DNA from: Haliotis asinina
Taxonomy: Eukaryota > Mollusca > Gastropoda > Lepetellida > Haliotidae
DNA length: 64,000 nt
Assembly: GCF_037392515.1 (NCBI RefSeq)
Contig: NC_090280.1
Location: 61,579,504-61,643,503 of the forward strand
Direction of reading: 5' to 3'
Numbering within the stretch: the first letter of the stretch is position 1; each line of letters begins with the position of its first letter. Under the pieces are notes generated by a model. The model did not search any database. It saw only the letters and a program-made list of their open reading frames with translations, and was not told the origin of the DNA. This document shows positions 1 to 12,675 of the stretch, piece by piece. Made by a program: the position numbers and the translations under genes.

Positions 1-870
1 CTAAAACATGGGATTTATCCGTTAATCCAGATAAAACTAATATTGTTACGTCTAGAAATGTGGCCGTATATCTTTTAAAAACCTCCCTGTAATTGTCTCT
101 GACCTTTATCTACATAAATGTCTACATTTATCTTGGCATAAGGTTTACATCCACTATGAATTGGAAAACACCTCTTGCTGAATGATCATTTAAAGCTAAG
201 AAAGCATTGAAAAGTCTTTATCTGCCTTGCATAACATTGGAGTGTTGACACTCAGTGTTTACTTCAAACTATTTGATATGTCACAATTCAACCGATTCTT
301 TATGGATCCGTGATCTGGTGATTCCAACGGTATGAATGTATAGAAAAAATACATGTGGTATGTAAGATCTAAATGTTGGACTATCTACACCGAATTGTAT
401 GGTGTATGACGAATGTGGCAGCTATCCCCTGTATATGAATGCTCATATTCGATGTCTAAAATTCTGGTTTAAGATATTGTGTATGCAACAACATGGATTA
501 CCCAAAAGGCCTATAACACGCTTGTTCATTTGGACAACACTGGTAAAGTGACGTGGGCATCTCTTATATAGAAAATCCTCTGTTTGCACATGGTTATGGT
601 TTTGTATGCTTAAGTCAGTCAGTGGGTGGTGCAAGTTTGTTTTAACTTAGTTTCGAGAAAGAAGTCTTGATATGTTTAATCACGAGTGACATTCAGTAAC
701 AGATTAAAGTTTTGACGCCTATAGAAAATACAAATCACTAGTCCAGCCAGAGAAATGTCTTTCGTGTTTAACATCAAAGAAATTAAGACATCCTTGTATA
801 CGTTCAGGTGAGGTTTGTCCAGCATGACGGTACACGAAGGAGGACGTTTTCATATTGAACGATGTAAGAG
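1..870 (+). mobile_element. Degenerate LINE, C-terminal part of ORF2
   Basis: Broken reading frames on the plus strand resemble the tail of a LINE reverse transcriptase protein. A stretch near 25-60 reads like the Asn-Pro-Asp-Lys-Thr part of the RT thumb region. Near 380-500 there are pieces like the Phe-Trp and Pro-Lys segments. Near 770-850 a weak Glu-Gly-Gly-Arg piece resembles the C-terminal Cys-rich end. Many stops and frameshifts are present, so it is an old copy. It looks like the same family as the fragment at 55630-56600. The left end is cut by the window edge, and the exact limits are uncertain. Confidence 0.5.
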
Positions 871-894
871 AATGTCCCTTCTTTGTAATTTATT

Positions 895-1105
895 ATACTG
901 TATTGAAATAAAAACATATAAGTTTTAACTTTCCACTCTACTTATAATGCTAATTGTGATATTCTAGTTGTTTTAATGTCCTTTGTCGACAGGTTTTTAC
1001 AATACACATGTATTCCATTTCAGTGCTAAATGTTCTCATGACGATATGGCTAATACACTGCCGATGTGGCGTTAAATATCAAGTCACTCACCCACTCTTT
1101 GTAAT
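895..1105 (+). mobile_element. LINE 3'-UTR fragment with ACTC-type tail
   Basis: This matches the 3' end of the full LINE at 7230-13220. It shares the block ending in a GATATGGCT / TTGCCGATGTG motif and the CACTCACCCACTC tail. It is a 5'-truncated insertion holding only untranslated sequence. Confidence 0.7.
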
Positions 1106-1639
1106 TTCGATGTAAAACATAAATCCATATTTTATTTCTATGACTTTTCATAAACATTTGCGTACGAGATATATAGCTGAATATTATCAGTGTAAGCCAT
1201 CTACATTATTAAACTACTTCTTTCATCACCTGACAAGCTTGTGATAACAAAGCTGTCGAACTCTGTCAGTTATGTTCTTATTAAACATAACAATCTGATA
1301 TAACGTTGTAGATCCATCGTATTTCACTACTTGTTCATAGTTTACTGCATGTATCATGATTTGCTGTTTGGATCACTAATTACGACCTATTGCACCATAT
1401 GTATACTGTATATGTGTCACACCAATGTATAGGGGTCGGAGGCTTTTTGCACAATAAACATCTTTTGACTTTGACACCATGTCTATTTAGGCATAGTCGT
1501 GTGGCTTTGATCATTGAATGAAAAGCATATTCGTTTATGTTAACATGTATACAGATAACATTTAAATTTTTTAAACAATATTTCGAATCTACGTCAGAGT
1601 TGGTCTTTTTCTGTTGTGTATGTTTTTTGTGCTGTACTC
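1106..1639. other. Unassigned intergenic sequence
   Basis: AT-rich sequence without a coding pattern or repeat that I recognise. Confidence 0.5.
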
Positions 1640-1915
1640 ACCCGTGAAGGTCCCGGGGTAGAATAGGCCTTCAGCAACCCATGCTTGCCATAAAAGGTGA
1701 CTATGCTTGTCGTAAGAGGCGACTAACGGGATCGGGTGGTCCGACTAGCTGACTTGGTTGACACATGTCATCGGTTCCCAATTGCACAGATCGATGCTCA
1801 TGTTGTTGATCACTGGATTGTCTGGTCCAGACTCGATTATTTACAGACCGTCGCCATATAGCTGGAATATTGCTAAGTGCGACGTAAAACTAAACTCACT
1901 CACTCACTCACTTGT
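1640..1915 (+). mobile_element. SINE family B, near full length
   Basis: It begins near a CCGTGAAGGTCCCGGGGTAG block. It continues through the GTAAGAGGCGACTAACGGG and TTGACACATGTCATCGGTT blocks, and ends in the shared CGTAAAACTAAACTCACTC tail. The same block order recurs at 52130-52392 and, inverted, at 31190-31455, which defines the family. The head does not resemble a tRNA, unlike family A (see 53745-53930). Confidence 0.8.
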
Positions 1916-2479
1916 GCTGTACTCTAACTATTCGATAGCAATGGGGTATGATAAACTGTTTATGTTTTAAGGTTTAGGTTGTTCGAATGTAGTGCTGAGA
2001 TACTAGTATATAATCATGATAGTCGGTTTCCTTAATAACTTTCAAATATATCCCAATTCCTTTAGCTTGAATCATAATTATGATCCCATATTAAACGTGT
2101 TATCACCAGCATGGTTTATCGCTAATCTGTGATTATCTGCAATGCATCTACTAACTTCAAGTCTAAGTAGGCATAATCATCCATCGGAATTGTCAGTATA
2201 GCACAGAAATATATTGTTGTTTTGTCTGCAATGCTGTTCTAGTCAGAGTCATGATCATCTTAGATGATCTGACGGAGGAGCGAGAAGCGATATGTAAGTC
2301 TCAAGAATTGTATTTGATATGTCACTTGCACCAACTTCGGGATGAACCTCAACATCATTGATAACGACAAATAAGTTTACAATCCAGTTTTGCTATTTTG
2401 GTCCGTTATTGAATAACTGTCAAAAGTGGTTATTGTCAACAAAAGAGAAGTCACTTGTGATTATATGAAATATTATACA
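1916..2479. other. Unassigned intergenic sequence
   Basis: No convincing ORF, RNA or repeat was seen. Confidence 0.5.
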
Positions 2480-2605
2480 CGGTCTATAGATCGCCAGCAA
2501 GTGAAGGTAACTCACCGTACCAGGGACCATGGGGACTTTCAGAACCTTTCCTACCTACATGGACCCTAATTGGATTTACATCATTCCACCAGGCGCTGGC
2601 GACTG
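2480..2605 (-). mobile_element. Inverted LINE 3'-UTR fragment
   Basis: The reverse complement contains the blocks found in the 3' UTR of the LINE at 7230-13220: a GGGTCCATGTAGGTAG block, then AGTCCCCATGGTCCCT, then a TGGCGATCTATAG block. It is short and truncated at both ends. Confidence 0.7.
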
Positions 2606-2664
2606 TAGTCGTATTTAACCATTTAGCAAATTTAACTAAAAATCATAAAAAATACTAAGCTTGA

Positions 2665-2900
2665 AACTTGAAAACAGTTTACACTGCCCATGTGAAGTGA
2701 AAATAAAAAAATACAAAACATTAATTCAGTATGTTTGTACTATGTAAGAATCTTTGTTTTTCTGGCTGCCTTCATACAGACATGTCACATTCGTATGCAC
2801 GTGACATTTTGTGCAATTTCAAGTATATTCGTAATGTACGAAATTACAACGAAGGCATGGGCTCATAACTGACATTGCAAAGAGAATGTAAATAATGTTC
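2665..2900. repeat. Diverged fragment of the receptor-array spacer
   Basis: This stretch aligns by eye with 18220-18500 and 25590-25800. Shared blocks are CAGTTTACACTGCC, AATCTTTGTTTTTC and CTTATAACTGAC. It suggests that an older copy of the spacer once lay left of receptor gene 1, before LINE debris (2930-4625) landed beside it. Confidence 0.6.
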
Positions 2901-2929
2901 AGTTCTTAACAATCCAGCGATCAAACGTC

Positions 2930-4625
2930 GTGGAAGCACAAGAGCTCCAAATTGACCCACTTTCTTCAGAATCTATTTGATCAACTTCCCAAACCCTGTA
3001 TTATTATGGGTGATCTTAACAGCCATAACCATAACGGGGCCGTACTAATATTAAGAATAAAAGGCAAAATCCTTGAAGACTTTATTTCTAACAATACTCT
3101 ATGTCCATTTAAAGATGGATCAATCACTTATTTACATCCTGGTACTGGAACGTATTCTGAACTTGACTTGATCCAAATATTTATAAAGCGTTTGAATGGT
3201 CAGCCCTTGATGAGAAATTCTAGCGTTCATCATCGCGAAGATGGACAAGATTTGTTAAAAGAAAAAACTGACATTGCAAACAAGTTGGGTGAGATTTTAG
3301 CTACTCATTCTTCTTCGTCAATTTATCCTCGGAAGGTTCCGAAATATAAATTCAAGACAGGTTGAAACTTAACTTTCATTCTGAAAGTAGTGAAGACAAT
3401 AATGAGTTATTTTCACTGCTTGAACTGAATACTGCTTTGGCGCAGGGTCGTGACACGGCAACTGGAGCAGACAGCATCCACTATCAGCTCCTGAAACAAT
3501 TACCCAATACATGTCTTGAACATGTTTAATCACATTTGGACTACAGGAAACTTTCCTCCTTCGTGGTGTCATGCTAATGCTGTACCAATACCTAAGCCTG
3601 GCCGAGACAATGCAGATCCATCTAACTATAGACCAATTTCTTAAACAAACTGTGTTTATAAAACCATGGAGCGCATGATCAGTAATAGATTAGTATGGTT
3701 TCTAAAATACAATCATCTTATTTCAACATTCAGTGAGATTTTCGCAAAAATAGAGACACTATTGATCATTTGGTTCGCCAAGAATCTTTCGTTAAAAAGT
3801 CCATTGTAAATAACCAGCATGCTGTGTCAATCTTTTTCGACCTGGAAAAAGCTTATGATGCAACATGGAAACTGGTATGTCACGAGACTTACATGACTTT
3901 TGTTTAAGAGGGCGTAAATAAAATTCATAAATGGTCACTTGACAATGGCTTTAAATTTTCACGGATAAAGACCAAATGTATTACATATATGTGGGAAGTA
4001 TAAACCCCATAAAGATCAATTTTAGATGGTGCTCCAATTAAAATTGTGAAGAAAGCCACGTTTCTAGAACTGATGTTTGACCAACATTTGACCTTTTTAA
4101 CCACATATCACATGAAGTGAGGTGGGGATCAAACTACCCTTCATCACTTGTACAGAAAAGGCCCCCTAAACATAAACACTATTTAATCTTTTCTGACTCT
4201 ACTTCGCGCCTTCGGGCCAATAAAAAGCCTTCTAACAAACATACACATTAATCGAAGTTATTGAATTGTATAATGGTTTTCATACTTGCCAATACGACAT
4301 CGTCTTTTGTCGGTTACCCGGCCACGTTGGCAATTCTTGAAACACACTGGCCGATTTTGCTGCTACTCAACAAATCTATGACACCACTTCTTATCCCATA
4401 CTCTGATTGTAGAGCTGTCATCAGATATTATATCCGTGATCTGATCCAGAAGAAGTGGGGCAGGCAAGTTGTGTTCCATGATTTGTAAATAGCTACAAAT
4501 GTTCATGATTGGAAGTTTGAATTTGTGACTGAGATGGTACGTGGCTGTATCCTTGACGGGAGTTAAAGTATCTTTATATTGTATCGTCCTCTACAGTAAA
4601 TGTATTTTAGATTTCATTACTGGTT
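2930..4625 (+). mobile_element. Decayed LINE copy (APE, RT, RNase H remnants)
   Basis: This is a relative of the full LINE at 7230-13220. About 2952-3200 it retains an endonuclease piece with I-I-M-G-D-L-N and T-Y-L-H-P-G-T-G-T-Y-S. About 3240-3900 it has the start of the reverse transcriptase, including H-Y-Q-L-L-K. About 4290-4490 it has RNase H and C-terminal pieces (P-L-L-I-P-Y-S-D). Several internal deletions bring it to about 1.7 kb, and the frames are broken many times. Part of the 3' UTR follows, without an intact ACTC tail. Confidence 0.85.
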
Positions 4626-4639
4626 TTAAATATTCATCA

Positions 4640-5093
4640 GTGCAATCAGGATCCACTGCAATAAAAAAAGTTGTCTATCCAGAACAAAAGTTCCTCTTCA
4701 TCATACCAGTCTCTAAATGTCACTTAAAGAAGGAATCCACACAAAGATGACAGAAATATACTGCTGATAGATGGTACACCGTTATGAAGTGCCACACAGC
4801 ATGCATGGCAGTACGCAAAGACAAAACAAGCGATTATAAACACCATCATAATGCATTGAATTGACCTGAATCAGAGAAGCATGACACAATTAAAGTTATC
4901 CGACGGATATTGAGAGTCGTATCTGTTGGAATCATTTCATAATATGTGCACGGTCCATTTTACACATGTTATTCCAAAAGCAAAATAACAGTTATATCCA
5001 TCATCAACTCTTTAAATATCGAATTGGATGTCGAGTCTTCATTTATGGACCCACGTCCATCTCATGTATACACACGTAGGTAGACCTTAGTCG
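4640..5093. repeat. 3' flank of receptor gene 1 (array unit L1)
   Basis: Homologous to 19521-20294 and 26806-27576, the 3' flanks of genes 2 and 3, starting at the CCACTGCAATAAA block. It differs in lacking the LINE 3'-UTR insertion that both other flanks carry, and shows more substitutions. It therefore represents the older, separately diverged flank type. Confidence 0.8.
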
Positions 5094-6164
5094 TCATGTT
5101 TGTATTAGAATCATCACTGTTCCACATACCACAATTCCAGTTATTGCAAACGTCCAAAACAAAATAGTTTCAATTCGTTTCCACAAGCAATTATTCTTCG
5201 TTTTGTTCTCATCCTCGGCAACATCTCGCTTGTTTTGACTCAGCTTCAGAAGAACCACAGTACAGACAACTGATAGACCTGACAATACGAGTTGTCCTCC
5301 AATGAAAATCCCAAATACAGGCATTGTGAGGGAATTGGCAGGGATGCTACCAAAGATGTGGCTCAGCATGACGTAATAGAAAAGCATCAGGGTCGTGGCC
5401 AATCCCACCTTCTCCCCACTCTCAGCCGGTAACAGGAATACGAAGGGATTCAAGCAAGAGGTCACAACTGAAGGTAAAACGATGCTTACTAAGTAATATT
5501 CCCTTCGTCGACGGATATTCAGAGTGATATCAATATAGTTCTGTCGACCCAGATGTGTAACCAGGTTACTTTCTACGGAATTTATCTCCCACTGTCCATT
5601 TTGTTTCGCGGTGGATCTGACATGAACTTGCGACTCAACAATTTGTGTATGTTCCCTTCCATGTATCCACAACCTAATGTTAAAAATACATGCTTGACTG
5701 TCAAATGGAAATTTTGTTGTGTCTATTGGACACTGGATATTTCCGGTATAGTCCGGAACCCATGCAACTGTCCCGTTGGATTTAATGTTAACAAGGGAAT
5801 TCTCCGCGGTCAGGAATCTGTTTGTCCTTATTGCTGACGGCATGGCCAATAGAGGAACCCATACCTGTCCATCTGGAACAAACGTTTCATGAATACCTGG
5901 GAAATCCGTCTCATTCCACGATAGGGTTTCATCCACCCACTTAACAGTAAAATACATCCCTACTGACAGCATCTGATTCTTCTCATCCAAACCAAGAAGG
6001 GAGGTCAACGTCATGTTAACAGACACATTGACAGGTACGCCTACTCCTCCAGGCAGGACATTTTTACTATAGTTGTTGAAAATATGTTGATGTAATGATG
6101 TTTCCATGCTGCTTCCTTCAACACAGCAAAGTCCACAATAAATTCCAACAATGAAAGGTAACAT
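5094..6164 (-). CDS. Cys-loop ligand-gated ion channel subunit, copy 1 (nicotinic-receptor-like)
   Basis: An intronless frame of 356 residues for a pentameric neurotransmitter- or chemical-gated channel subunit at the plasma membrane. It has a signal peptide (about 1-16) and an extracellular ligand-binding domain to about residue 222. The Cys-loop runs Cys145 to Cys159 with 13 residues between and an FPFDSQ core. A Trp follows the loop at 166, the place of the loop-B aromatic. There are four membrane segments: M1 225-247, M2 251-271, M3 281-307 and M4 330-354. Gly-Glu-Lys before M2 is the motif of cation-selective nicotinic-type channels. The M2 9' Leu is kept. No vicinal Cys pair is seen in loop C, so it is not a classical alpha subunit. 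The M3-M4 loop is very short, about 25 residues. I chose the ATG at 6162-6164 because all three copies share it; the frame stays open upstream but has no earlier ATG nearby. The ligand is unknown. Confidence 0.9.
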   Translation of the reverse strand: MLPFIVGIYCGLCCVEGSSMETSLHQHIFNNYSKNVLPGGVGVPVNVSVNMTLTSLLGLDEKNQMLSVGMYFTVKWVDETLSWNETDFPGIHETFVPDGQVWVPLLAMPSAIRTNRFLTAENSLVNIKSNGTVAWVPDYTGNIQCPIDTTKFPFDSQACIFNIRLWIHGREHTQIVESQVHVRSTAKQNGQWEINSVESNLVTHLGRQNYIDITLNIRRRREYYLVSIVLPSVVTSCLNPFVFLLPAESGEKVGLATTLMLFYYVMLSHIFGSIPANSLTMPVFGIFIGGQLVLSGLSVVCTVVLLKLSQNKRDVAEDENKTKNNCLWKRIETILFWTFAITGIVVCGTVMILIQT

Positions 6165-7216
6165 GTTAAAGCGTAGCGTCACAAACCGATGTTAATAAAA
6201 TAACGCGTCAGATGCAAAAACTGACAGAATAAAATACTTTCGAATTATCTGTAGATTTGGCAGAAATGTATGCATGTATGTACATATGTGTACATGTATA
6301 TGTGTATATTCTGGTTGCCAAGTCGACATTGATTTCAGACCACTACCACGTGATTTTGGAGGATTGAACACAGCATCGGTTTATTTGAATTGGGAAGTGG
6401 CTATACATCCACCACCCATTCGCAATATCAGGATACATTATGTTGAATGACGATCAAATATACATCTGTATACATAGACTGTTGATTTAAAATGGGTGTT
6501 ATTTAGAAATGGGGAAATTTGAACCTCACCTAAGCACCCTATTGATTCCGATAACATCAGTATGTTTATCAAAGGTAGTATTCAATATTTGTTAATCATA
6601 ATGGATGTCCATAGCTACACACATATATGCAAAGCAGTCAGTGTGTGTTTTGATTTCCCTTGACATTATATTCCCAGGAAAGCAACGCCGTCTCTTATTC
6701 ATTTCGTCACAAGCTTTTATGCAAACAACCACATGCAGCTATGCACATGGCCATGCAGAGTTTTCCCGCTTGTTTACATGTGACAGTGTAGAATCATCAA
6801 GTAAAATGTACATGTATGCCGTACATGTAAGCTGTTTATGACACAATGGTGTATTAACTAACCATTTCGTAGTTCCATAGAAATATTCACAGGTGTCCTC
6901 TGCTTGTAGCTGTGATACCTTATGAGCACGGAAATGATTTTGTTGCTTCTACTCTGCAAGTTCATAGAGGTTGTAACGTCAGTGTGTTTTTGAGATGATG
7001 AACATCTTGCATCTTTTGGTCACGTGGATTCATACTTCGTGTAGCCCCTCTCACAACCCGAAACGAAAACGTTTGAATGATAAGGTTTCCTTAATAGACA
7101 CAGACGCTAAATGAGCTGGCTGAAGCTCCAGGCTAGTGATCCAGCGAGCTTGAGGTGTCGTGATCAAGCTCATCTGTGACCGGGTGTAAGAGCCTTGGAG
7201 TCAACTTTGTGTGCAG
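6165..7216. repeat. Spacer 1, left segment (5' flank of receptor gene 1)
   Basis: Nearly the same as 21366-22419, and more distantly similar to 28648-29640. It would contain the promoter of gene 1 on the minus strand. No clear TATA box or initiator could be assigned. The segment ends at the target site of the LINE insertion. Confidence 0.85.
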
Positions 7217-7229
7217 ACTCATTCAGTGT
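7217..7229. repeat. 5' target-site duplication of the LINE
   Basis: Reads ACTCATTCAGTGT. The 3' copy at 13221-13233 is ACTCTTTCAGTGT, with one mismatch. The unoccupied site in spacer 2 (22420-22432) matches the 3' copy exactly. Confidence 0.85.
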
Positions 7230-7805
7230 GGCACCCATGAAGAGCCACCTCCTCGTGGTGGGTGCTGGGTCATGCTAAGTGCTCTTCTCCCGTGTAGACC
7301 CGGGACAGAATGTGTCCACAGCACCCCATTGCTTGTCGTAAGAGGCGACTAAATTGGGCAACCTGTTGGCCGTGGGTTGCGTTGCGTGTCGGTGGAGGAC
7401 GGGAACCTGGTGGTTGAGGGCATTTGGGCATTTAACTGCTTTCCATTTGCCCAACACACCACTTTGGCCCTTACTTCACCTAGACCGGTGGTTGGCCGAT
7501 TCAACCAATCGGCTGGTCATGCCAAGCCCTGTGCATGGATTATATATATATATATATGAATTATTCATCGACTTTTCTGGTTTTGGAATGTATTTGAAGT
7601 TCTGAATTTTGCCTAGAGTCTTATGCCCAGAAGGCGGTGGCTCATGGGCCAATCTGGTGGATTAATTCTTTGTAATTCTTCTACTGGAGTATATCATCCG
7701 GGTATCCTTGGTGCTGCAAGCTGGAGGCCCGCTTGCTTTAGCATTGTCCTTGTGATACTCCGTGGTGGGTGGGGAGCTCGGATGATGAACCATATTACAC
7801 TAACT

Positions 7806-9081
7806 ATGGCGTATGAAACCCCAACCAAAAAAACAAAACGTCCACTTGATATTGACCCTGTTGATACTGACCATAGACCGTCTGCATCGATTGAATATTG
7901 GCCGCGTTTCGTTGTTATTGAGACTCCTGACAAGACACCGTTAAAGTTGAACCCCTTTGCTGTATCAAAGGGTATTCAAGGTGTTGCTGGAGAGGTGAAA
8001 AACATTAGACGCTTGCGTTCGGGTGCCCTCCTAGTCGAATGCGGGGAAAAAGCAACAAGCAACGAACCTGATGAACATGAAATCTTTCGTGGGCATTCCG
8101 GTCACGGTCTCTGCTCACAAGACCTTGAATACTAGTAAAGGTATCATCAGAGATCGTGATCGATTGTTTGCTGATATGTCCGAAATTGACATAGGATCAG
8201 AAATGAAAGATCAAGGTGTGCTGTATGTGAAGCGCTTTTCAACCCGAAAAAACAATGAAACATTCAAAACTAATACCTATCTGTTTACTTTTTCATGTCC
8301 AAATGCTCCTAAATCAGTGAAGGCAAGCTATTGTAACATAGAAGTTGATACCTACATCCCCAACCCGCTCAGGTGTTTTAAATGCCAGAAATATGGACAT
8401 GGCGTGAATACTTGCACATTGTCTGTTGTGTGTGCTCACTGTGGTGAGAAGACACACACAACAGAAGATTGTGACAGTGATTATAAAAAATGCACCAATT
8501 GCTCAGGCGACCATTCCTCATTTTCTAAGCAATGTCCTATTTGGAAAGAGCAAATGGAAATCAATAAAATCAAATTTACTCAAAATATCTCTTTTTCCGA
8601 GGCCAAAAAACTGGTAAAGAGATCTGATCTTCCACAAACTTATGCTACAGTAGCACAAACATCATCGGGATCTAAATCTAACACTACATCAACCACAGGC
8701 TGCCAAACTACGTTGACTTGGGTAAATTGCGATTCTCCACAGCTTTTGTACCCAGCTATATCATCACAGACTGAGGAATCACTTCCTAGTGCCTCAAAGT
8801 CTTCTTCTGATCACAAATCATCATCTCAGTCACACTCAAAGTCTCAATCAACAGCTGATAGTCAACAAACTGTGAAAAATAAATCGAAGCCAAAGCCTGA
8901 TGTTTCAAAACAACAAAGTGGCAGAGCTCCAAAAGGGTCACAGAACAAAATTCAATTGTTCAATAAATACGGGTCTCTTGAAGACATGGACGTTTCTGAA
9001 AACGTCCATTCTAGGGCACATAGCTTGTCGCCCTCCAAAAGAGTGCGGGGTAGATCCCCAATAACGTCCCCCAAAAGATAG
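7806..9081 (+). pseudogene. LINE ORF1, gag-like zinc-knuckle protein (frameshifted)
   Basis: The likely start is the ATG at 7806, giving a Met-Ala-Tyr-Glu N-terminus. The frame runs to about 8050, where one extra base appears to shift it. The second frame then runs to the stop at 9079-9081. Three zinc knuckles lie at about 8370-8555: two CX2CX4HX4C units (beginning CFKCQKYGH and CAHCGEKTH), then a CX2CX3HX6C unit (CTNCSGDH). A Ser/Thr/Lys-rich tail follows. Such proteins bind the element's RNA in a cytoplasmic ribonucleoprotein. The RRM-like N-terminal half is inferred only from family knowledge. Confidence 0.85.
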
Positions 9082-12000
9082 TTTATTCCAGTAATATTGT
9101 ACAGTGGAACTGCAGAGGATTAAGGACAAATTTACATGAATTACAGCTATTAGTCCAAGATTTTATACCTCCAGCGATATGTCTCGAAGAGACATATTTA
9201 AAACAAACAGATACATTTAATTTTCGTCAGTTTAATGCATATCATTGTTTTGCACCTTCGGGTGATCGGGCCACTGGCGGATCATCCATTCTAATCAAAC
9301 AAAACGTTATTCAAAGCCCTGTTTCACTTAACACTAATATGCAGGCTGTTGCAGTGAGAATTACTTTACATGTAGCGTTTACGCTATGCTCTCTTTATAT
9401 TTCTCCGTCTTCGACGTTTGCCAGAAGTGATCTTCAAGCTCTATATGATCACTCCCGAAGCCCTGTATTATAATGGGAGATTTAAATGGGCACAACCCAC
9501 TCTGGGGTAGTGTAACTACAAACACTAAAGGGAAATTGTTGGAGGAGTTTTGTTCTGACAATGATTTATGTATTTATAATGATGGTTCCAACACGTATTT
9601 ACACCCTGGTACAGGGACCTATTCTGCTCTTGACTTGTCATTGACAACTTCAGAACTACTAAATGAATTCGAATGGTCAGTCCACGATGACCTCTGTGGA
9701 AGTGACCATTTTCCTACTATATTAAAAGCTGTAACTCCATCCGATGTTCCTCCATCATCAAGACGAAATTTTAAAACGGCTAACTGGGCTTTATATGAAA
9801 CACTGTGTGCTGAAAAACTTACACCGGAAAGTAGTTCCACACATAAGAAAACCATGGTTCAACGATGAGTGCAAACAAGCTAGGAAGGCAAGGGAAAAAG
9901 CAGAACATTATTTCCGTCGCCATCCTATGGTGCATAATTTAAATAAATTTAAGATTTTAAATGCTAAAGCACGGCGTACTTTTAAACAGAACAAACGCCA
10001 ATCTTGGCAAAATTATGTATCCAAAATAAATTCTCGGACACTCATGTCCAAGGTATGGAACATGGTCCAGAAAATCAAAGGTAAAGGCACTAAATCTACT
10101 GTCCATCATCTTAAACATGGAGATCAATTGCTTACTGATAAAGGAGTTATTGCTAATAAACTGGGTGAAACCCTCGCTAAACATTCTTCCTCTTCTAATT
10201 ATACATCTAAATTTCAGCAATATCAAAAACAACAAGAAAAGAAAACTATTAATTTCAATTCTGATAATGGGGAAAGATTATAATGAAACGTTTTCCATCC
10301 ATGAACTTCATACTGCTCTTGATCAAGCTCATGACACTGCTACAGGAACTGACAACATACATTATCAACTCCTGAAACATTTACCAGAATCCTGTCTGGA
10401 AACTCTCCTAAATATTTTTGATGATATTTGGACATCGCGCAACTTTCCTCCTTCATGGCGTGACGCCATAGTAGTACCAATACCTAAACCTGGACGTGAT
10501 CCATCCAATTATCGTCCGATTTCATTAACTAGCTGTGTTTGCAAGACCATGGAACGCATGATAAATAATCGACTTGTTTGGTACTTGGAAACAAATAACC
10601 TTATCACAGATATACAATGTGGTTTCCGGAAAAACAGAAGTACTGTCGATCACTTAGTGCGTTTAGAATCATTTGTTAAAAACGCACTAATTAACAACCA
10701 ACACGCTGTGTCTATCTTTTTTGATCTTGAAAAAGTATATGACACCACCTGGAAATATGGCATTTTGAGAGATCTACATGACTTTGGCTTGCGAGGTCGT
10801 TTGCCTAAATTTATTGCCAACTTTTTAAATGACAGACAGTTCCAGGTCCGTGTGGGTTCTACCCTGTCTGATCATTACAATCAGGATCAGGGTGTTCCAC
10901 AAGGCAGTATTCTGTATGTCACTCTTTTTAGCATCAAGATCAACAGTTTATCAAAAGTTATAAACGATTCAATTGATGGATCGTTATTTGTGGATGATTT
11001 TAATATTTCTTGTCGTGGTAAAAATATGCATACCATTGAACGGCAACTACAGTTGTGTTTAAACAAGATTAATAAATGGTGTCTTGAAAACGGCTTTAAA
11101 TTTTCCAAATCGAAAACTAACTGCATACATTTTTGTCGTAAATACAAACCCCATAAAGACCCTGAACTGTCTCTAGAAGGGACGCCCATTAAAGTTGTGA
11201 AGGAAGTAAAGTTCTTGGGTCTAATCTTTGATTCACATTTAACTTTTTTACCACATATTAAATCACTTAAAACTAAATGCCTGAAAGCACTTGACTTGTT
11301 GAAAGTTGTTTCAAATTCAAAATGGGGAGGGGATCAAGCGACCCTTCTCCATCTCTATCGATCACTACTTCGTTCTAAACTTGATTATGGCTCAATCGTT
11401 TACGGTGGAGCCTACAAAAGCAATCTTAAACTTCTTGATCCTGTCCATCATCAAGGTCTGAGACTTTGTCTTGGATCTTTTAGAACTTCACCTATTGACA
11501 GTCTTTACGTTGAGGCCGATGAACCATCTCTTGCACAACGCCGTATCAAATTATCTTTACAATATATCACAAAACTTTACTCTAACGAATCTAACCCTGC
11601 ATATAACTGTGTCTTCAATCCTCTGTATGAGGATTTATATAGCAAAAAGTCTTCTCTTGTTCCACCTCTTGGGCTCAGAATAAAGCCGTTTATTGCTGCT
11701 GGTGGTATTGAGCTGGACAATATAGCTCCCTTCCGTCTTCTTTCTTCTCCCCCTTGGCAGTTGGTTAGGCCACAGGTTGACCTAACATTAACTAAATTTA
11801 AAAAATCAGAAACGAATGAGTTACAGTATAAACAAGAATATAATCAATTGAAACATACATATAACAATTACAAATCCTTATTTACAGATGGGTCCAAGGA
11901 CGGTGGCGCAGTTGCTTGTGCTACTGTCATTGGATCTAGAACAATATCTTCTCGATTACCAGATAATAGTTCTATTTTTACAGCAGAAGCGAACGCCATA

Positions 12001-12675
12001 TTAACAGCTCCTAAATATATTCAAAGACACCCGAAACGTAAACAGTATATAATATATTCCGACTCTCTTTCTTGCCTTCAGGCTATTAAAAATATTTCTT
12101 GTAAACATCCACTTTTAATAGAAATTACTGAACTGTATAATACTCTTGCTACTGGCCAATACGACATCGTCTTTTGTTGGTTACCCAGTCACGTAGGTAT
12201 CTCTGGGAATGTGATGGCCGATCTTGCCGCAAAAGCAGCAGTCAACAAATCTGTGACACCACTTCTTATTCCATACTCTGATTACAAAGCCATCATTAGA
12301 TCTTATATCCATGATCTGATGCAGAAGAAGTGGGACACTCAAGTGGGTATTAATAAATTACATGAAATAAAACCTTACATTGGTTATACCCACTTGGGTT
12401 GTCAGTCCAGATTTGAAGAGGTCATACTACGACGATGTCGTATTGGGCATACAAGATTTACCCATAACTACCTGTTAAAAGGTGAGGATCCTGCATTTTG
12501 TATCCCTTGTGATGAGAGAGTCACGGTCAAGCATATTCTGCTTGACTGTGTTGAATTCTCCATCACAAGGGATAAGTATTTTACAGTAAAAACAATGAAG
12601 GATCTTTTTACCAACGTTAATTCTCATTTTATTATAGGTTTTTTAAAAGAAATTGATATTTTGGTTGAATTTTGA
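9081..12675 (+). pseudogene. LINE ORF2, endonuclease-reverse transcriptase-RNase H (broken)
   Basis: The endonuclease starts at about 9090 with I-V-Q-W-N-C-R-G and continues with L-E-E-T and I-M-G-D-L-N-G-H-N. A one-base loss near 9450 shifts the frame. Near 9830-9850 the link between the endonuclease and the K-P-W-F-N-D-E-C segment is too short, pointing to a deletion of very roughly 200 bp. Another frameshift lies near 10265-10275. From about 10290 to the stop at 12673-12675 one open frame carries the RT, with G-V-P-Q-G-S and F-V-D-D-F at the catalytic site. RNase H follows (F-T-D-G-S, T-A-E-A-N-A, Y-S-D-S, A-D-L-A), and then the C-terminal Cys/His region (C-I-P-C with K-H-I-L-L-D-C). The downstream frame looks catalytically complete; the whole protein is not. 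Confidence 0.9.

Noticed and set aside
5553-5837. Plus-strand frame inside receptor copy 1, also seen at 20754 and 28099
   Set aside because: Antisense shadow of the receptor coding sequence; its conservation follows from the real gene.
7623-7805. Start of LINE ORF1 at an upstream codon near 7623
   Set aside because: The upstream codons read as 5'-UTR sequence; the ATG at 7806 starts the family-like part.
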